NCBI GenBank assembly: GCA_947173495.1
Contig: CAMWFQ010000002.1
Coordinates: 62,001-126,000 of the forward strand
Direction of reading: 5' to 3'
Source: an uncultured Lachnospiraceae bacterium
Lineage (GTDB): Bacteria; Bacillota; Clostridia; Lachnospirales; Lachnospiraceae
DNA length: 64,000 bases
The notes below the pieces were generated by a model, which was not told the DNA's origin, did no database searches, and was given only the letters and a program-made list of their open reading frames with translations. Every line of letters starts with the position of its first letter. Within the stretch, counting starts at the first letter, position 1. Positions 34,577 through 43,448 of this stretch are shown here, piece by piece. Position numbers and translations under genes: made by a program.

Positions 34577-35764
34577 TCACCTGTGCTCCAGAATATAATC
34601 CAACAATCTGTCCGCCACCTCTTCCTTACTCATGATCGGGAGCTCCACCACTTCATCTCCGGAAAGCAGTGTCACCACATTGGTATCTGTTCCGAATCCG
34701 GCTCCCTGCTGCTTCAGATTGTTGGCAACGATCAGATCAAGGTTCTTCTTTGTAAGTTTTGCCCGGGAGTTTTCTATCACGTTCTCTGTTTCCATGGAAA
34801 ATCCGCACAGAAACTGGCCTTCTCTTTTATGCGCGCCCAAAAATCCCAGGATATCCTCTGTTCGCTCCAGTTCGATGCTCATATCGGAATCTTTTTTCTT
34901 CACTTTTTCTTCTGCAATATATTTCGGACGGTAATCCGCAACCGCTGCTGCCTTGACGATAATATCCTGTTCCCGGGCGCATGCCTTAACCGCCTCTGAC
35001 ATATCGGCGGCAGAGATGATCTCCTTTGTATGCACTCCTGCAGGCGCCGCAAGACCGGTTTTGCCTGTTACCAGCGTCACTTCTGCGCCACGCATCATTG
35101 CTGCCCCGGCTATGGCATAGCCCATTTTCCCGCTGGAATGATTGCTGATGAACCGCACCGGATCGATCTTTTCCATAGTTGGGCCTGCTGTAACCAATAC
35201 CTTAAGCCCCTTCATATCTTTGGGATGCAGGGTCTTTACAATGAACTGATACAGAACCTCCGGCTCCGGCATCTTTCCCTCCCCCGTATCGCCGCAGGCC
35301 AGGTAGCCTTTTGCAGGTGAAATCACCTCCATCCCATACTGTTCCAGGACCCTCAGATTATCCTGCACGATGGGATTCTGGTACATGCGGGTATTCATGG
35401 CAGGCGCAATAATCTTTGGACACTCGCAGGCAAGCAGCGTGGTGGTCAGCATATCATCGGCAATCCCGTGCGCTGCTTTGGCGATTACATTGGCGGAGGC
35501 CGGAGCAACCAGAAACACATCCGTCTGCTTTGCCAGTGACACATGCTCCACGCTGAACTCAAAATTCCGGTCAAACGTATCCACCAGACATTTATTTCCC
35601 GTCAGGGTTTCAAAGGTGATAGGATTGATAAAATTAGTGGCATTCCGGGTCATAATAACGGTAACATCTGCCGCCTGTTTTTTCAGCATACTTGCCAGCG
35701 ATGCGATCTTATAAGCAGCAATACTCCCTGTAACGCCCAGTATGATATGTTTTCCTTTCAGCAT
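34577..35764 (-). CDS. coaBC: Bifunctional phosphopantothenoylcysteine decarboxylase / phosphopantothenate-cysteine ligase
   Basis: Catalyses two steps of CoA synthesis. The N-terminal flavoprotein CoaC domain (about 1-180) has GVTGSIAAYK, APAMNTRMY and ACGDTGEGKMPEP with its catalytic Cys. The C-terminal CoaB domain (about 185-395) has NHSSGKMGYAIA and the Lys-rich VKAAAVADYRP segment. The 395-residue length is typical. AAGGAA precedes the ATG. It follows coaX and panT, making a pantothenate-to-CoA set. Confidence 0.95.
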   Translation of the reverse strand: MLKGKHIILGVTGSIAAYKIASLASMLKKQAADVTVIMTRNATNFINPITFETLTGNKCLVDTFDRNFEFSVEHVSLAKQTDVFLVAPASANVIAKAAHGIADDMLTTTLLACECPKIIAPAMNTRMYQNPIVQDNLRVLEQYGMEVISPAKGYLACGDTGEGKMPEPEVLYQFIVKTLHPKDMKGLKVLVTAGPTMEKIDPVRFISNHSSGKMGYAIAGAAMMRGAEVTLVTGKTGLAAPAGVHTKEIISAADMSEAVKACAREQDIIVKAAAVADYRPKYIAEEKVKKKDSDMSIELERTEDILGFLGAHKREGQFLCGFSMETENVIENSRAKLTKKNLDLIVANNLKQQGAGFGTDTNVVTLLSGDEVVELPIMSKEEVADRLLDYILEHR

Positions 35765-35790
35765 CTGTATTCCTTCTTTCTCGATCTTAA

Positions 35791-35828
35791 TGGGCAGGGA
35801 ATATTTTCTCCCTGCCCGCGCGTGGCCG
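35791..35828 (-). repeat. Half copy of the family A repeat (stem-loop 3 only)
   Basis: In the coaX-coaBC gap the minus strand reads GGCCACGCGC then a hairpin with arms GGGCAGGGA / TCCCTGCCC, resembling the 3' half of the 45717-45842 copy (GGCCGCGCGGC, GGGCAGGGGAG). Stem-loops 1 and 2 are absent. Chance similarity of a GC-rich hairpin cannot be excluded. Confidence 0.5.
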
Positions 35829-35853
35829 CTTCTTATCCATTGTCTTTACCATT

Positions 35854-36630
35854 TTAATCTGCAGCTTCTGTATTCTTTCTGTAAATGATATCCAGACCCT
35901 TAAGCGTCAATTCATTGTCACAGACAATTTTTTCTTTGCAATGGGGGATAATAGAGCCTGCCAGCCCGCCTGTCGCAACCACACAGGCATCATATCCCAG
36001 CTCCTGTCTGATCCGCTGGATCATACCATCCATACAGGCGGCCTGCCCCATGACGATACCGCTCTTCATACAGTCTATGGTATTTTTGCCGATGATCTTT
36101 TTCGGTGCCTCCAGACTGATCCTGGGCAGCTGAGAGGTACGGTTCACCAGCGTTTCCAGAGAGATCCTCACTCCCGGCATAATCATTCCGCCGATATAAT
36201 TTTCATTTTTATCTACCACGCTGATGGTAGTAGCTGTCCCCATGTCAATGATGATAACAGGCGCTCCATAGTATTTAAGAGCTGCTACCGCATTGACGAT
36301 CAGATCGGATCCCACCTGAGCCGGATGATCCATCAAAATGTTCATGCCGGTCTTAACGCCCGGCCCTACAATCAACGGCGTGATATGAAGCAGTTTCGTC
36401 ATTGCGGTTCTGACGATATTCACCAGCGGAGGTACCACCGATGCAATGATGCAGCCGGTGATCTCTTCCGTTTTGATCTGATACAGATCGAAAAGAGTCT
36501 TAAACTCCACCACATACTCCAGCTCTGTTTTGGAAATATTGGTAGACACCCTTTCCACAAAAAGTACCTTCTCCTCATGGGTACAGCCAATCACAATATT
36601 GGTATTTCCTATATCAATTGCTAAGATCAT
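35854..36630 (-). CDS. coaX: Type III pantothenate kinase
   Basis: Phosphorylates pantothenate, the first step of CoA synthesis. The 258 residues show the ASKHA-fold motifs MILAIDIGNTNIVIG (phosphate 1), IIDMGTATTISVV (phosphate 2) and the substrate motif GSDLIVNAVAAL. AGGAG precedes the ATG. Positioned between a pantothenate-type ECF S component and coaBC. Confidence 0.95.
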   Translation of the reverse strand: MILAIDIGNTNIVIGCTHEEKVLFVERVSTNISKTELEYVVEFKTLFDLYQIKTEEITGCIIASVVPPLVNIVRTAMTKLLHITPLIVGPGVKTGMNILMDHPAQVGSDLIVNAVAALKYYGAPVIIIDMGTATTISVVDKNENYIGGMIMPGVRISLETLVNRTSQLPRISLEAPKKIIGKNTIDCMKSGIVMGQAACMDGMIQRIRQELGYDACVVATGGLAGSIIPHCKEKIVCDNELTLKGLDIIYRKNTEAAD

Positions 36631-36649
36631 TTCAGCTCCTATATTCTTA

Positions 36650-37471
36650 TTAATCCTTTATGCCTTTGATGGGTTTTATGTGGATCAGTGCCATTCCGAT
36701 GCCTGATACAAGAATCGCTGCAACCACTGCTTCCACAATACCGTTGAAACTCACCACTCCCATGATTACGTCGATCACCGTATCTCCGGCAATGCCCAGC
36801 GCGTTGGCATAAGCGTCCTTATACAGAATAAAAATACCGCTCATCACAAACAGGGTATTGGTAAATGCTCCCGTAAGCCCGGCATAGGCAAGGGCAATAC
36901 TGGCGCTTCCCTTTTTCCCGGCGCTGAGACTCAGAACCACAAACAATATGATTCCTGCTGCAACTCCGGCCAGAGTACCGATCAGCGCGCTTTCCCCACC
37001 CACCAGATTCATGATAAATGCTCTCACGGAAATCAATAAGATGACGGATGCCGCTGCATGAATGACAATGCGCCATATTTTCTGCTCTCTCTTCAGCAGA
37101 TTCCGGATCAGGAGATACACAAAATAGGGAATGATCCCTACCAGGATCCTGGGCACAAAGCAGATGTATAAACTTTTAAATACACCTGATATTCCCACGA
37201 TATCCGCCGCCAGAACAGGCGAGAACACAAACGCGGACGCCGTCGCTGCCTTGAAGGTATTGTTGATAAAGCTGGTCAGACCAAATACAAAACCCAGGAA
37301 TGCACCTTTCTTCGGTCCCAGAAATAGTGCTCCCAAAATCACCGGAATATGTATGACGGTCGCATTGATAACAACCAGCGGAATATATCCCAGCGGTGTG
37401 AATGCCATTATCACAATAATAGCGGTGAACAGTGCCGTCAGCACAAGTTCATAAGTCTTTTCATTTTTCAT
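36650..37471 (-). CDS. panT: ECF transporter S component, probably for pantothenate
   Basis: A 273-residue integral membrane protein with the S-component N-terminal signature LTALFTAIIVIMAFTPLGYI and GPKKGAFLGFVFGLTSFINN. It would bind vitamin outside and work with the shared ECF energising module encoded elsewhere. The pantothenate assignment rests on the adjoining coaX and coaBC genes. The protein is longer than the usual 180-200 residues because of a poorly conserved middle region (about 120-190). GGAGG precedes the ATG. Confidence 0.85.
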   Translation of the reverse strand: MKNEKTYELVLTALFTAIIVIMAFTPLGYIPLVVINATVIHIPVILGALFLGPKKGAFLGFVFGLTSFINNTFKAATASAFVFSPVLAADIVGISGVFKSLYICFVPRILVGIIPYFVYLLIRNLLKREQKIWRIVIHAAASVILLISVRAFIMNLVGGESALIGTLAGVAAGIILFVVLSLSAGKKGSASIALAYAGLTGAFTNTLFVMSGIFILYKDAYANALGIAGDTVIDVIMGVVSFNGIVEAVVAAILVSGIGMALIHIKPIKGIKD

Positions 37472-37522
37472 GGTACGTTTCCTCCTGTTATTATTCTCTT
37501 AATCGAGATACAATACGGTGTA

Positions 37523-37551
37523 ATCATACCACGCTGGTGTTTTCTTGACAA
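37523..37551 (-). promoter_or_regulatory. Sigma-70 promoter of panT-coaX-coaBC
   Basis: TTGTCA, 17-base spacer, TATGAT on the minus strand, about 52 nt before panT. No riboswitch-like structure is seen in the leader. Confidence 0.75.
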
Positions 37552-37578
37552 TATTTTTCTGTATAATTTGGAACCGGT

Positions 37579-39966
37579 TCATATTTTATGGCATAATGCT
37601 TCCGCGTAGAAATGCCGGTCTCTTCCTTCAATAAAACGTGTCCCTTTTACGGTAAAGCTGCCTTTCAGGCGCATATCCGCCGAGGACGCTCCTATGTAAA
37701 TATGAAACTCTCCCTTTTCAACCTTCCACTTTCCGTTCTCATCCACAAATGCCATCTGATCATGAAACAACCGGAATGTAACTGCCTTTTCTTCTCCCGG
37801 CGCAAGAGCGATACGCTGAAAACCTGCCAGTTCCATAACCGGACGCACCATACTTGCCCTGCAGTCCTGAATATACAGCTGAACAATTTCCACCCCTTCC
37901 AGATTCCCTGTATTGCATATCTGAAAACAAATCTCTGCCTGATCGTCTTTCTCCAGAACTGCCAGGTTCTTATACTCATAATCCGTATAGGAAAGCCCGA
38001 ATCCAAAAGGATAACGTGGTTTATGTGTCAAATCCACATACTCCTCATATCCGATGCTTCCGCCCTGGGTAAAACCGGAGCCATTGGGCATATTATAAAA
38101 CAAAGGGATCTGCCCTGCATGGTACGCCACTGTAACCGGGAGCTTTCCGGAAGGATTCTCACGGCCAGACAGGATTTCCGCTACCGCCTTGTTCCCGGCT
38201 TCTGCCGGGCTCCATGCTTCCAGAATAGCATCCAGCACTTCATCCGCCGCGTCGCTGGATACGGGGCGTCCATCATAATGAATTCCAATCAGTTTCTTTC
38301 CCCTTTTTTTGATTCCTTTCAGAAAGTTTTCCTGGCAAGCCGGCAGATTGATGTTTACCGCATCTATTCCTTCTCCCATAGAAGCGATTTTCCTCGTGCC
38401 ATGCTTGCCTCCCAGGGTCAGTATGACCACATCCGCGTCCTCCATGAGCTGATACGCTTCTTCATAAAGAGAGTTATCCGTACCTGCGAACTGATATCCA
38501 CAGGCCCAGTTAATCTCTGTTTCGGGAAACTCTGTTTTAAGAGCTTCCAGAAGATTTTTACAGTCCGGTTTCTGGTGATGCAGCAATTCTTCATAATCGC
38601 TGCTTTCGCTCTTCTCGATCACGGTACCGGGGATCACCTCACATTCCTCTCCCGCTTCCGAAGCCAGCTTTTCATGCTTCATGGCTAAATTCCCTTCCGC
38701 CATGCTGTAATGAGTATAACCGCCGAACAAAAAACGGCCTGTTATCGCGTGGACGCCAATCACCGCCATTTTCCTTATTCCTTTTGCAAGGGGGAGCGCA
38801 TCCTGATTTTTCAGCAGCACCATACCCTCCTGTGCGCTTTTTTTGCTGCAGGCAGCATCCGAAGCCTGATAAAATTTCCCGGCCAGGGCTGCTCCTTCCA
38901 TCCCATAGGGATGCTCGAACAGACCCATGCGGAATTTTGCTTCCAGGATTCTCTCTACAGCTCTGTCCAGTATTTCCACTGGCAGCTCTCCCCTTTCGAA
39001 CCTCTCCTTGAGTCTGCTTCCATATGCCTCCAGATACGGCTCCTCCACATCAATCCCCGCTTCCAGGCAACGTGCACCGGCTTCTGCAAGGTTCTCATAA
39101 AGTCTGCAGTATTGGAAGGCGTTCAGGATGGCATCATAGTCTGATACCGCAAGGCCGTCAAATCCCATCTCCTTCCGCAGGAAATGCTGCAGCATCTTTT
39201 TTGAAGCCGAAACAGGGATTCCGTTGACAGGATCATAGCAGGGCATCACTCCTCTTAAATCCGCTTTTGATATTGCTGCCTGAAATGGTTTCAGGTAGAT
39301 TTCCTTCAGAAGGCTCTCGCCAAATTCTGCTGCCGCAAACTGGATACCTCCTATGCTTGCATGGAAACCGGCAAAGTGTTTTGCTACAGCCTCCGGCCGG
39401 ATCCCGGTTCCGTGTTCTGACTGTATCCCCTTAATATAAGCCACACCAAGACTGGATGCCAGTACCGGATCCTCTCCATAGGTTTCTCCCATACGCCCGT
39501 TTCTGGGATCTCTGTTCAGATCAAGCACAGGCGCAAACACATGTCCAATCCCCAATGCACTTTCCTGTCTGCCCACGATACGCCCAATCTCCATCTCCAG
39601 TTCCGGATCCCATGAGGCCGCCCTGCAGAGACCGTCGGGAAAGGAGGCTGCTCCCTGTACAGTCGGCCCGCACAAACCTTCCATATGAAAAATCGCCGGA
39701 ATGTGATGCTTGCTTTTTTCCATCATTACATTCTGCCACTTTTTCTGAAATGCAGTACACTCCTCCAGCGTCTCCAGAATCCTCATATAAGTTGCGCTTA
39801 CAACACCTGCTCCCTGGGGATATTGCTCCAGTCTCTCCGTATCATCTATCGCCTTGGGCCAGAAACAGACGATCTGCCCCATCTTTTCTTCCAGATCCAT
39901 ACGTGAGAGCAAATCCTCCGCTCTTTCCTTTTCTGATCGTTCTTTGTTCAAATATATTCTTTCCAT
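37579..39966 (-). CDS. Beta-glucosidase-like glycoside hydrolase family 3
   Basis: A 795-residue GH3 enzyme with an N-terminal TIM barrel, alpha/beta sandwich and fibronectin-like C-terminal domain. The KHF motif is in AVAKHFAGFHAS and the nucleophile Asp in LAVSDYDAI (about 274). Activity may be beta-glucosidase or beta-xylosidase. No signal peptide, so it acts on imported sugars. GGGAG precedes the ATG. Last gene of the ABC-GH78-YesMN-GH3 operon, and its natural partner is the rhamnosidase. Confidence 0.9.
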   Translation of the reverse strand: MERIYLNKERSEKERAEDLLSRMDLEEKMGQIVCFWPKAIDDTERLEQYPQGAGVVSATYMRILETLEECTAFQKKWQNVMMEKSKHHIPAIFHMEGLCGPTVQGAASFPDGLCRAASWDPELEMEIGRIVGRQESALGIGHVFAPVLDLNRDPRNGRMGETYGEDPVLASSLGVAYIKGIQSEHGTGIRPEAVAKHFAGFHASIGGIQFAAAEFGESLLKEIYLKPFQAAISKADLRGVMPCYDPVNGIPVSASKKMLQHFLRKEMGFDGLAVSDYDAILNAFQYCRLYENLAEAGARCLEAGIDVEEPYLEAYGSRLKERFERGELPVEILDRAVERILEAKFRMGLFEHPYGMEGAALAGKFYQASDAACSKKSAQEGMVLLKNQDALPLAKGIRKMAVIGVHAITGRFLFGGYTHYSMAEGNLAMKHEKLASEAGEECEVIPGTVIEKSESSDYEELLHHQKPDCKNLLEALKTEFPETEINWACGYQFAGTDNSLYEEAYQLMEDADVVILTLGGKHGTRKIASMGEGIDAVNINLPACQENFLKGIKKRGKKLIGIHYDGRPVSSDAADEVLDAILEAWSPAEAGNKAVAEILSGRENPSGKLPVTVAYHAGQIPLFYNMPNGSGFTQGGSIGYEEYVDLTHKPRYPFGFGLSYTDYEYKNLAVLEKDDQAEICFQICNTGNLEGVEIVQLYIQDCRASMVRPVMELAGFQRIALAPGEEKAVTFRLFHDQMAFVDENGKWKVEKGEFHIYIGASSADMRLKGSFTVKGTRFIEGRDRHFYAEALCHKI

Positions 39967-39990
39967 AATAATCTCCCTTCCGCCAATACA

Positions 39991-40014
39991 CTGTGAAAAA
40001 TTTATTTTTTACAG
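39991..40014 (-). other. AT-rich inverted repeat between yesN and GH3 genes
   Basis: Arms CTGTGAAAAA and TTTTTTACAG with a four-base loop, 25 nt before the GH3 start. It could be a processing hairpin, weak attenuator or operator; nothing more can be said from sequence. Confidence 0.35.
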
Positions 40015-40044
40015 TATCATCCTTTCGGCTTTCTTCTTACACTT

Positions 40045-41637
40045 TCACTCCGGTTTCCGGAATTTCTTCCTGTACTCTGCGGGATTCATTCCCTCCTGCC
40101 GCTCAAACATCCGGTTAAAATGGTTACTGTCCGTATATCCTACCATGGCGCAGATCTCCCCCAGCTTCATGTTTGTCTCTTCCAGAAGCTTCTTAGCCCG
40201 GTTGATCCGGATCTGTGTCAGATAATTCTGATAATTCATGCCGGTTTTTTTCTTAAAAAGCTGGCTGAAATAATAAGGATTAATAAAAAATCTTTCCGAT
40301 ATCTCATTCAGTGTAATATCTCTGTTAAAGTTTTTGTGTATATATTTTTTTACATCTTCCACCAGATCCCGCTTCTTGGGAACACTTTCCTTCAGCATCA
40401 GCTCGTTCATACCGTTTAAGCAGTTAATAATCCAGTTTCGAAGCTGCCGGATGGTCTGGAACTGCGCAATACTTTCCAGAGAAAAGATATTTCTTCCCAG
40501 ATATTCGTTGATCTGAAACTGCATAAACGGCATCTTGCGCAATCCGGTAAGAAGCAGATTCAGACACAGAATCTGAAGCTGCTGCATACTCAGGTTTCCC
40601 TTCCTCTCCAGCTTGTCGAATATAATATCCACCACTTTCCGATACTGCCTCTCCTCCCCGGTATCTACAGCTTTTTCAAAGGCTTCAATATCCTCTGCAT
40701 CCAGAAAATCCGCGGCAGGCTCAATACTCTTTATCTCTTCATAACAAATACAGCAGTCCGCTCCCCGCAGGATTTTATAATTCAGAGCGCACCTTGCCTC
40801 CTCGAATGCCTGACTGATCTCCTCTGCTCTGAGATGAAGCATACTGATTCCCGCGCTGATCTCCTGATCCATCTCCTCAGCCAGTTCCAGACGCATTCTT
40901 CCTGTACGATTATTAATCTTCTTCTGTTCTGTTTCTTTTCCTATCGTCAGGGCAAGAACCACTCCCGTATCGGAAAGCTTCAGCACATGGCAGCCTGAAC
41001 AAAAATCAAAATATCGTTTTGAGAGACGCTCTGACAGCTTATAAAGCGTTTCTTCCCTGTTTGTTTCTTCCGTCCGTATTTCCCATCCCGTATCCAGGAG
41101 AACACAGGCGTACTGTCTCTCCGCGGTCAGAAACCCCACAGAGCTTAATTGCTCCAGAATTTCCTTCCGGTTTCTGTATTTTCCTTCCAGAACATCCTTT
41201 AACAGATAATCCCGGACTGTTCCCTGAAGCGCTTCCCGTCTGCGCTCTCTGCTTCTTTCCTGTTCCACTCTTTTGCAGAGTCGCCCAAGTACCTGTTTTA
41301 ATTCCTGCTCATCCACCGGTTTGGTGATATAATCCCGGACTCCCAGCTGCATGGCCGATCTGGCATATTCGAATTCCGCAAATCCACTCAGCACCACAAA
41401 ATGCGTTTTGATCCCCTGGTCTTTCAGTCTGCTGATCATCTCTATTCCATCCAGTACCGGCATTCTGATATCCGTGATGACAATATCCGGCTGCAGAGCG
41501 CTGATCAGACCTGCGCCCTCCTCCCCGTTATAGGCCACAGCCTCCACGCAGCATTCGGGCACATACTTTTCTATCAGAAATTTCAATCCGCTCAGCACAC
41601 CTGCTTCATCATCCACGATTACTGTCCTGTACTCCAT
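40045..41637 (-). CDS. Response regulator, YesN family with AraC-type DNA-binding domain
   Basis: A 530-residue activator. Residues 1-120 form a receiver domain (acceptor Asp in DIVITDIRMPVLDG, about 55). A middle helical region is followed by two C-terminal AraC helix-turn-helix motifs (LNEISERFFINPYYFSQLF and KLGEICAMVGYTDSNHFNRM). It pairs with the histidine kinase encoded just upstream (genes overlap by 29 nt) and most likely controls the neighbouring glycoside transporter and hydrolases. Confidence 0.92.
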   Translation of the reverse strand: MEYRTVIVDDEAGVLSGLKFLIEKYVPECCVEAVAYNGEEGAGLISALQPDIVITDIRMPVLDGIEMISRLKDQGIKTHFVVLSGFAEFEYARSAMQLGVRDYITKPVDEQELKQVLGRLCKRVEQERSRERRREALQGTVRDYLLKDVLEGKYRNRKEILEQLSSVGFLTAERQYACVLLDTGWEIRTEETNREETLYKLSERLSKRYFDFCSGCHVLKLSDTGVVLALTIGKETEQKKINNRTGRMRLELAEEMDQEISAGISMLHLRAEEISQAFEEARCALNYKILRGADCCICYEEIKSIEPAADFLDAEDIEAFEKAVDTGEERQYRKVVDIIFDKLERKGNLSMQQLQILCLNLLLTGLRKMPFMQFQINEYLGRNIFSLESIAQFQTIRQLRNWIINCLNGMNELMLKESVPKKRDLVEDVKKYIHKNFNRDITLNEISERFFINPYYFSQLFKKKTGMNYQNYLTQIRINRAKKLLEETNMKLGEICAMVGYTDSNHFNRMFERQEGMNPAEYRKKFRKPE

Positions 41638-43444
41638 TTTCCATTCCTTCTTCCAAAAACGTCTTTGGTCCCGGTATCAGAATCTCCACTGTAGTTCCCG
41701 TTCCATCACTCTTGAGTATGCGCAGATAATAGTCGGTGCCATAGTGCAGCCAGATACGCTCCGCAATATTTTTAAGTCCGATGCTTGTCTGCTCCTGCTC
41801 TTCTTCCATTATGGAAACCGGCTCTTCTCTCTGCAGCTGTTCATTGATCTCACAGACCCTCTCCTGTGACATTCCCCGGCCGTCATCCCTGACCTGCAGC
41901 CACACATCTCCGTTGGCTCTCCTTCCGCCTCTCAGCTCAATGACAAGTCTGCTTCCATACCCTCTGAATCCATGATTAATGCTGTTCTCAATGACCGGCT
42001 GCAGCACCAGGCCGATGATCTCCGTATTCAGAATCTCTCCGGGAACATTCTGTATCAGCTCAAAGCTGTCCGGGAAGCGAATATTCTGCAGTCTCAAATA
42101 ATTCGCCGCGTAATCAATCTCATCCCGGATCTCATGTCTTTCGCCGTCCCTGCCAAGAGCCATCCGGAACATCCTGCCCAGTATTTTAATCATTTCCGCC
42201 ACCTCGTCCGCGTCGCACATAAGCGCCTTTGCACGGATTGATTCCAGCGTATTATAAAGCATATGAGGATTGATCTGGGTACGGAGCGCCAGATATTTGG
42301 CATTCTTCTGCTTAATCTGCGCCAGATAAACGTCTTCAATCAGCGTTCTGATCTTTACTACCATCTGATTATACTTTTTCACCAGATGCCCGATTTCATC
42401 ACTGCTCTCCAGCTCCGGCAGCACCTCGTATTTTCCCTCTTCTATCCCCTCCATTCTGATCTGAAGAGAACGAAGAGGCCGAATGATCATATTGCTTAAC
42501 AAAATAGAAATAGCGATCACAGCGCTGCAGCAAAGCACCACTGCCAAAAGTGTCAGCGTTGTGATATGGTTCAGCTTAAAAAGCAGATCACTCTTTGGAA
42601 TCACAACATTGACCGAAATATTGGAATACTCAGACTGATCTCTCAGAATCAGATAGTCCTGCGCATTTCTCTGATACAGCAGCATACTTTCCTGATCCGC
42701 CCCGCTCCAGCTGAGCCTTCCACTGGCAATATCCGAATCATAAAAAATCCTCTGCTTATCATCTGTAACACTGATCTTAATATTATACTGATTTCTGGCA
42801 AGCAGAAATTCATTTCCCAGACTGATGAGACCGGAGGGATCCACATCAATGAGAAGCAGCCCCAGATACTTTCCTCTCTGGCTGAAAATCTTTCTTCCAA
42901 TGGTTAATACAATGCCATCCTGCTTTCTGTCGTAGTAGCTTCGGTCATGAAGCGCTGTTATTCCAAGGATCTCCTTCCAGCCATATATTTCCTTAAGCCA
43001 GTCCTGTTCTTCCAGCACCGTTCTGTCGATCTCTCCTCCTTCATTATTAAACTGATACAGGCTTCCATCCGGCAGAAACAGACTTACTGTCTCAATATCC
43101 GGCTGTATCGTGGCAAGCTTAATCACCACGGATCGAAGGTACAGCTGTCTGTCGATTCTGCTCAGCATATCATTCCCTTCCTGGCTGCTGTCCAGATGTT
43201 CAAGCAGCCTGCTGTCTAACAATACCAGCTTGGTAAGCTGGTCGTAATTATCCATAAACTCGTCGATTCCGGAAGCTACCTGGGAGCTGAAGGCCGAAGC
43301 AAATTCCATGGAGGATTCCTCCAACGAACGCGCAGATACACGATAAATAACCGCACTGACACTCAGCAGCGGGATCAGACACGCCACCAGATAACTCAGC
43401 ATCATCCGCTTTGTAATGGATGTTCGCCTCAGCCATTTTTTCAC
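41609..43444 (-). CDS. Sensor histidine kinase, YesM family
   Basis: A 611-residue membrane kinase. The first helix (MLSYLVACLIPLLSVSAVIY) and second helix (ITTLTLLAVVLCCSAVIAIS) enclose an extracellular cache-like sensor; HAMP, the His_kinase motif RTQINPHMLYNTLESIRAKA (phosphorylated His) and an HATPase domain (LVIELRGG to SIGLKNIAERI) follow. The start is GTG at 43444 with GGAGG nine bases upstream; an in-frame TTG at 43462 would overlap that site. Lies four bases after the GH78 stop. Family members sense extracellular sugars. Confidence 0.9.
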   Translation of the reverse strand: MKKWLRRTSITKRMMLSYLVACLIPLLSVSAVIYRVSARSLEESSMEFASAFSSQVASGIDEFMDNYDQLTKLVLLDSRLLEHLDSSQEGNDMLSRIDRQLYLRSVVIKLATIQPDIETVSLFLPDGSLYQFNNEGGEIDRTVLEEQDWLKEIYGWKEILGITALHDRSYYDRKQDGIVLTIGRKIFSQRGKYLGLLLIDVDPSGLISLGNEFLLARNQYNIKISVTDDKQRIFYDSDIASGRLSWSGADQESMLLYQRNAQDYLILRDQSEYSNISVNVVIPKSDLLFKLNHITTLTLLAVVLCCSAVIAISILLSNMIIRPLRSLQIRMEGIEEGKYEVLPELESSDEIGHLVKKYNQMVVKIRTLIEDVYLAQIKQKNAKYLALRTQINPHMLYNTLESIRAKALMCDADEVAEMIKILGRMFRMALGRDGERHEIRDEIDYAANYLRLQNIRFPDSFELIQNVPGEILNTEIIGLVLQPVIENSINHGFRGYGSRLVIELRGGRRANGDVWLQVRDDGRGMSQERVCEINEQLQREEPVSIMEEEQEQTSIGLKNIAERIWLHYGTDYYLRILKSDGTGTTVEILIPGPKTFLEEGMENGVQDSNRG

Positions 43445-43448
43445 CCCT

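Noticed and set aside
37472-37578. Riboswitch upstream of the pantothenate transporter gene
   Set aside because: The gap is only 107 nt and contains a plain promoter; no conserved aptamer-like structure is visible.
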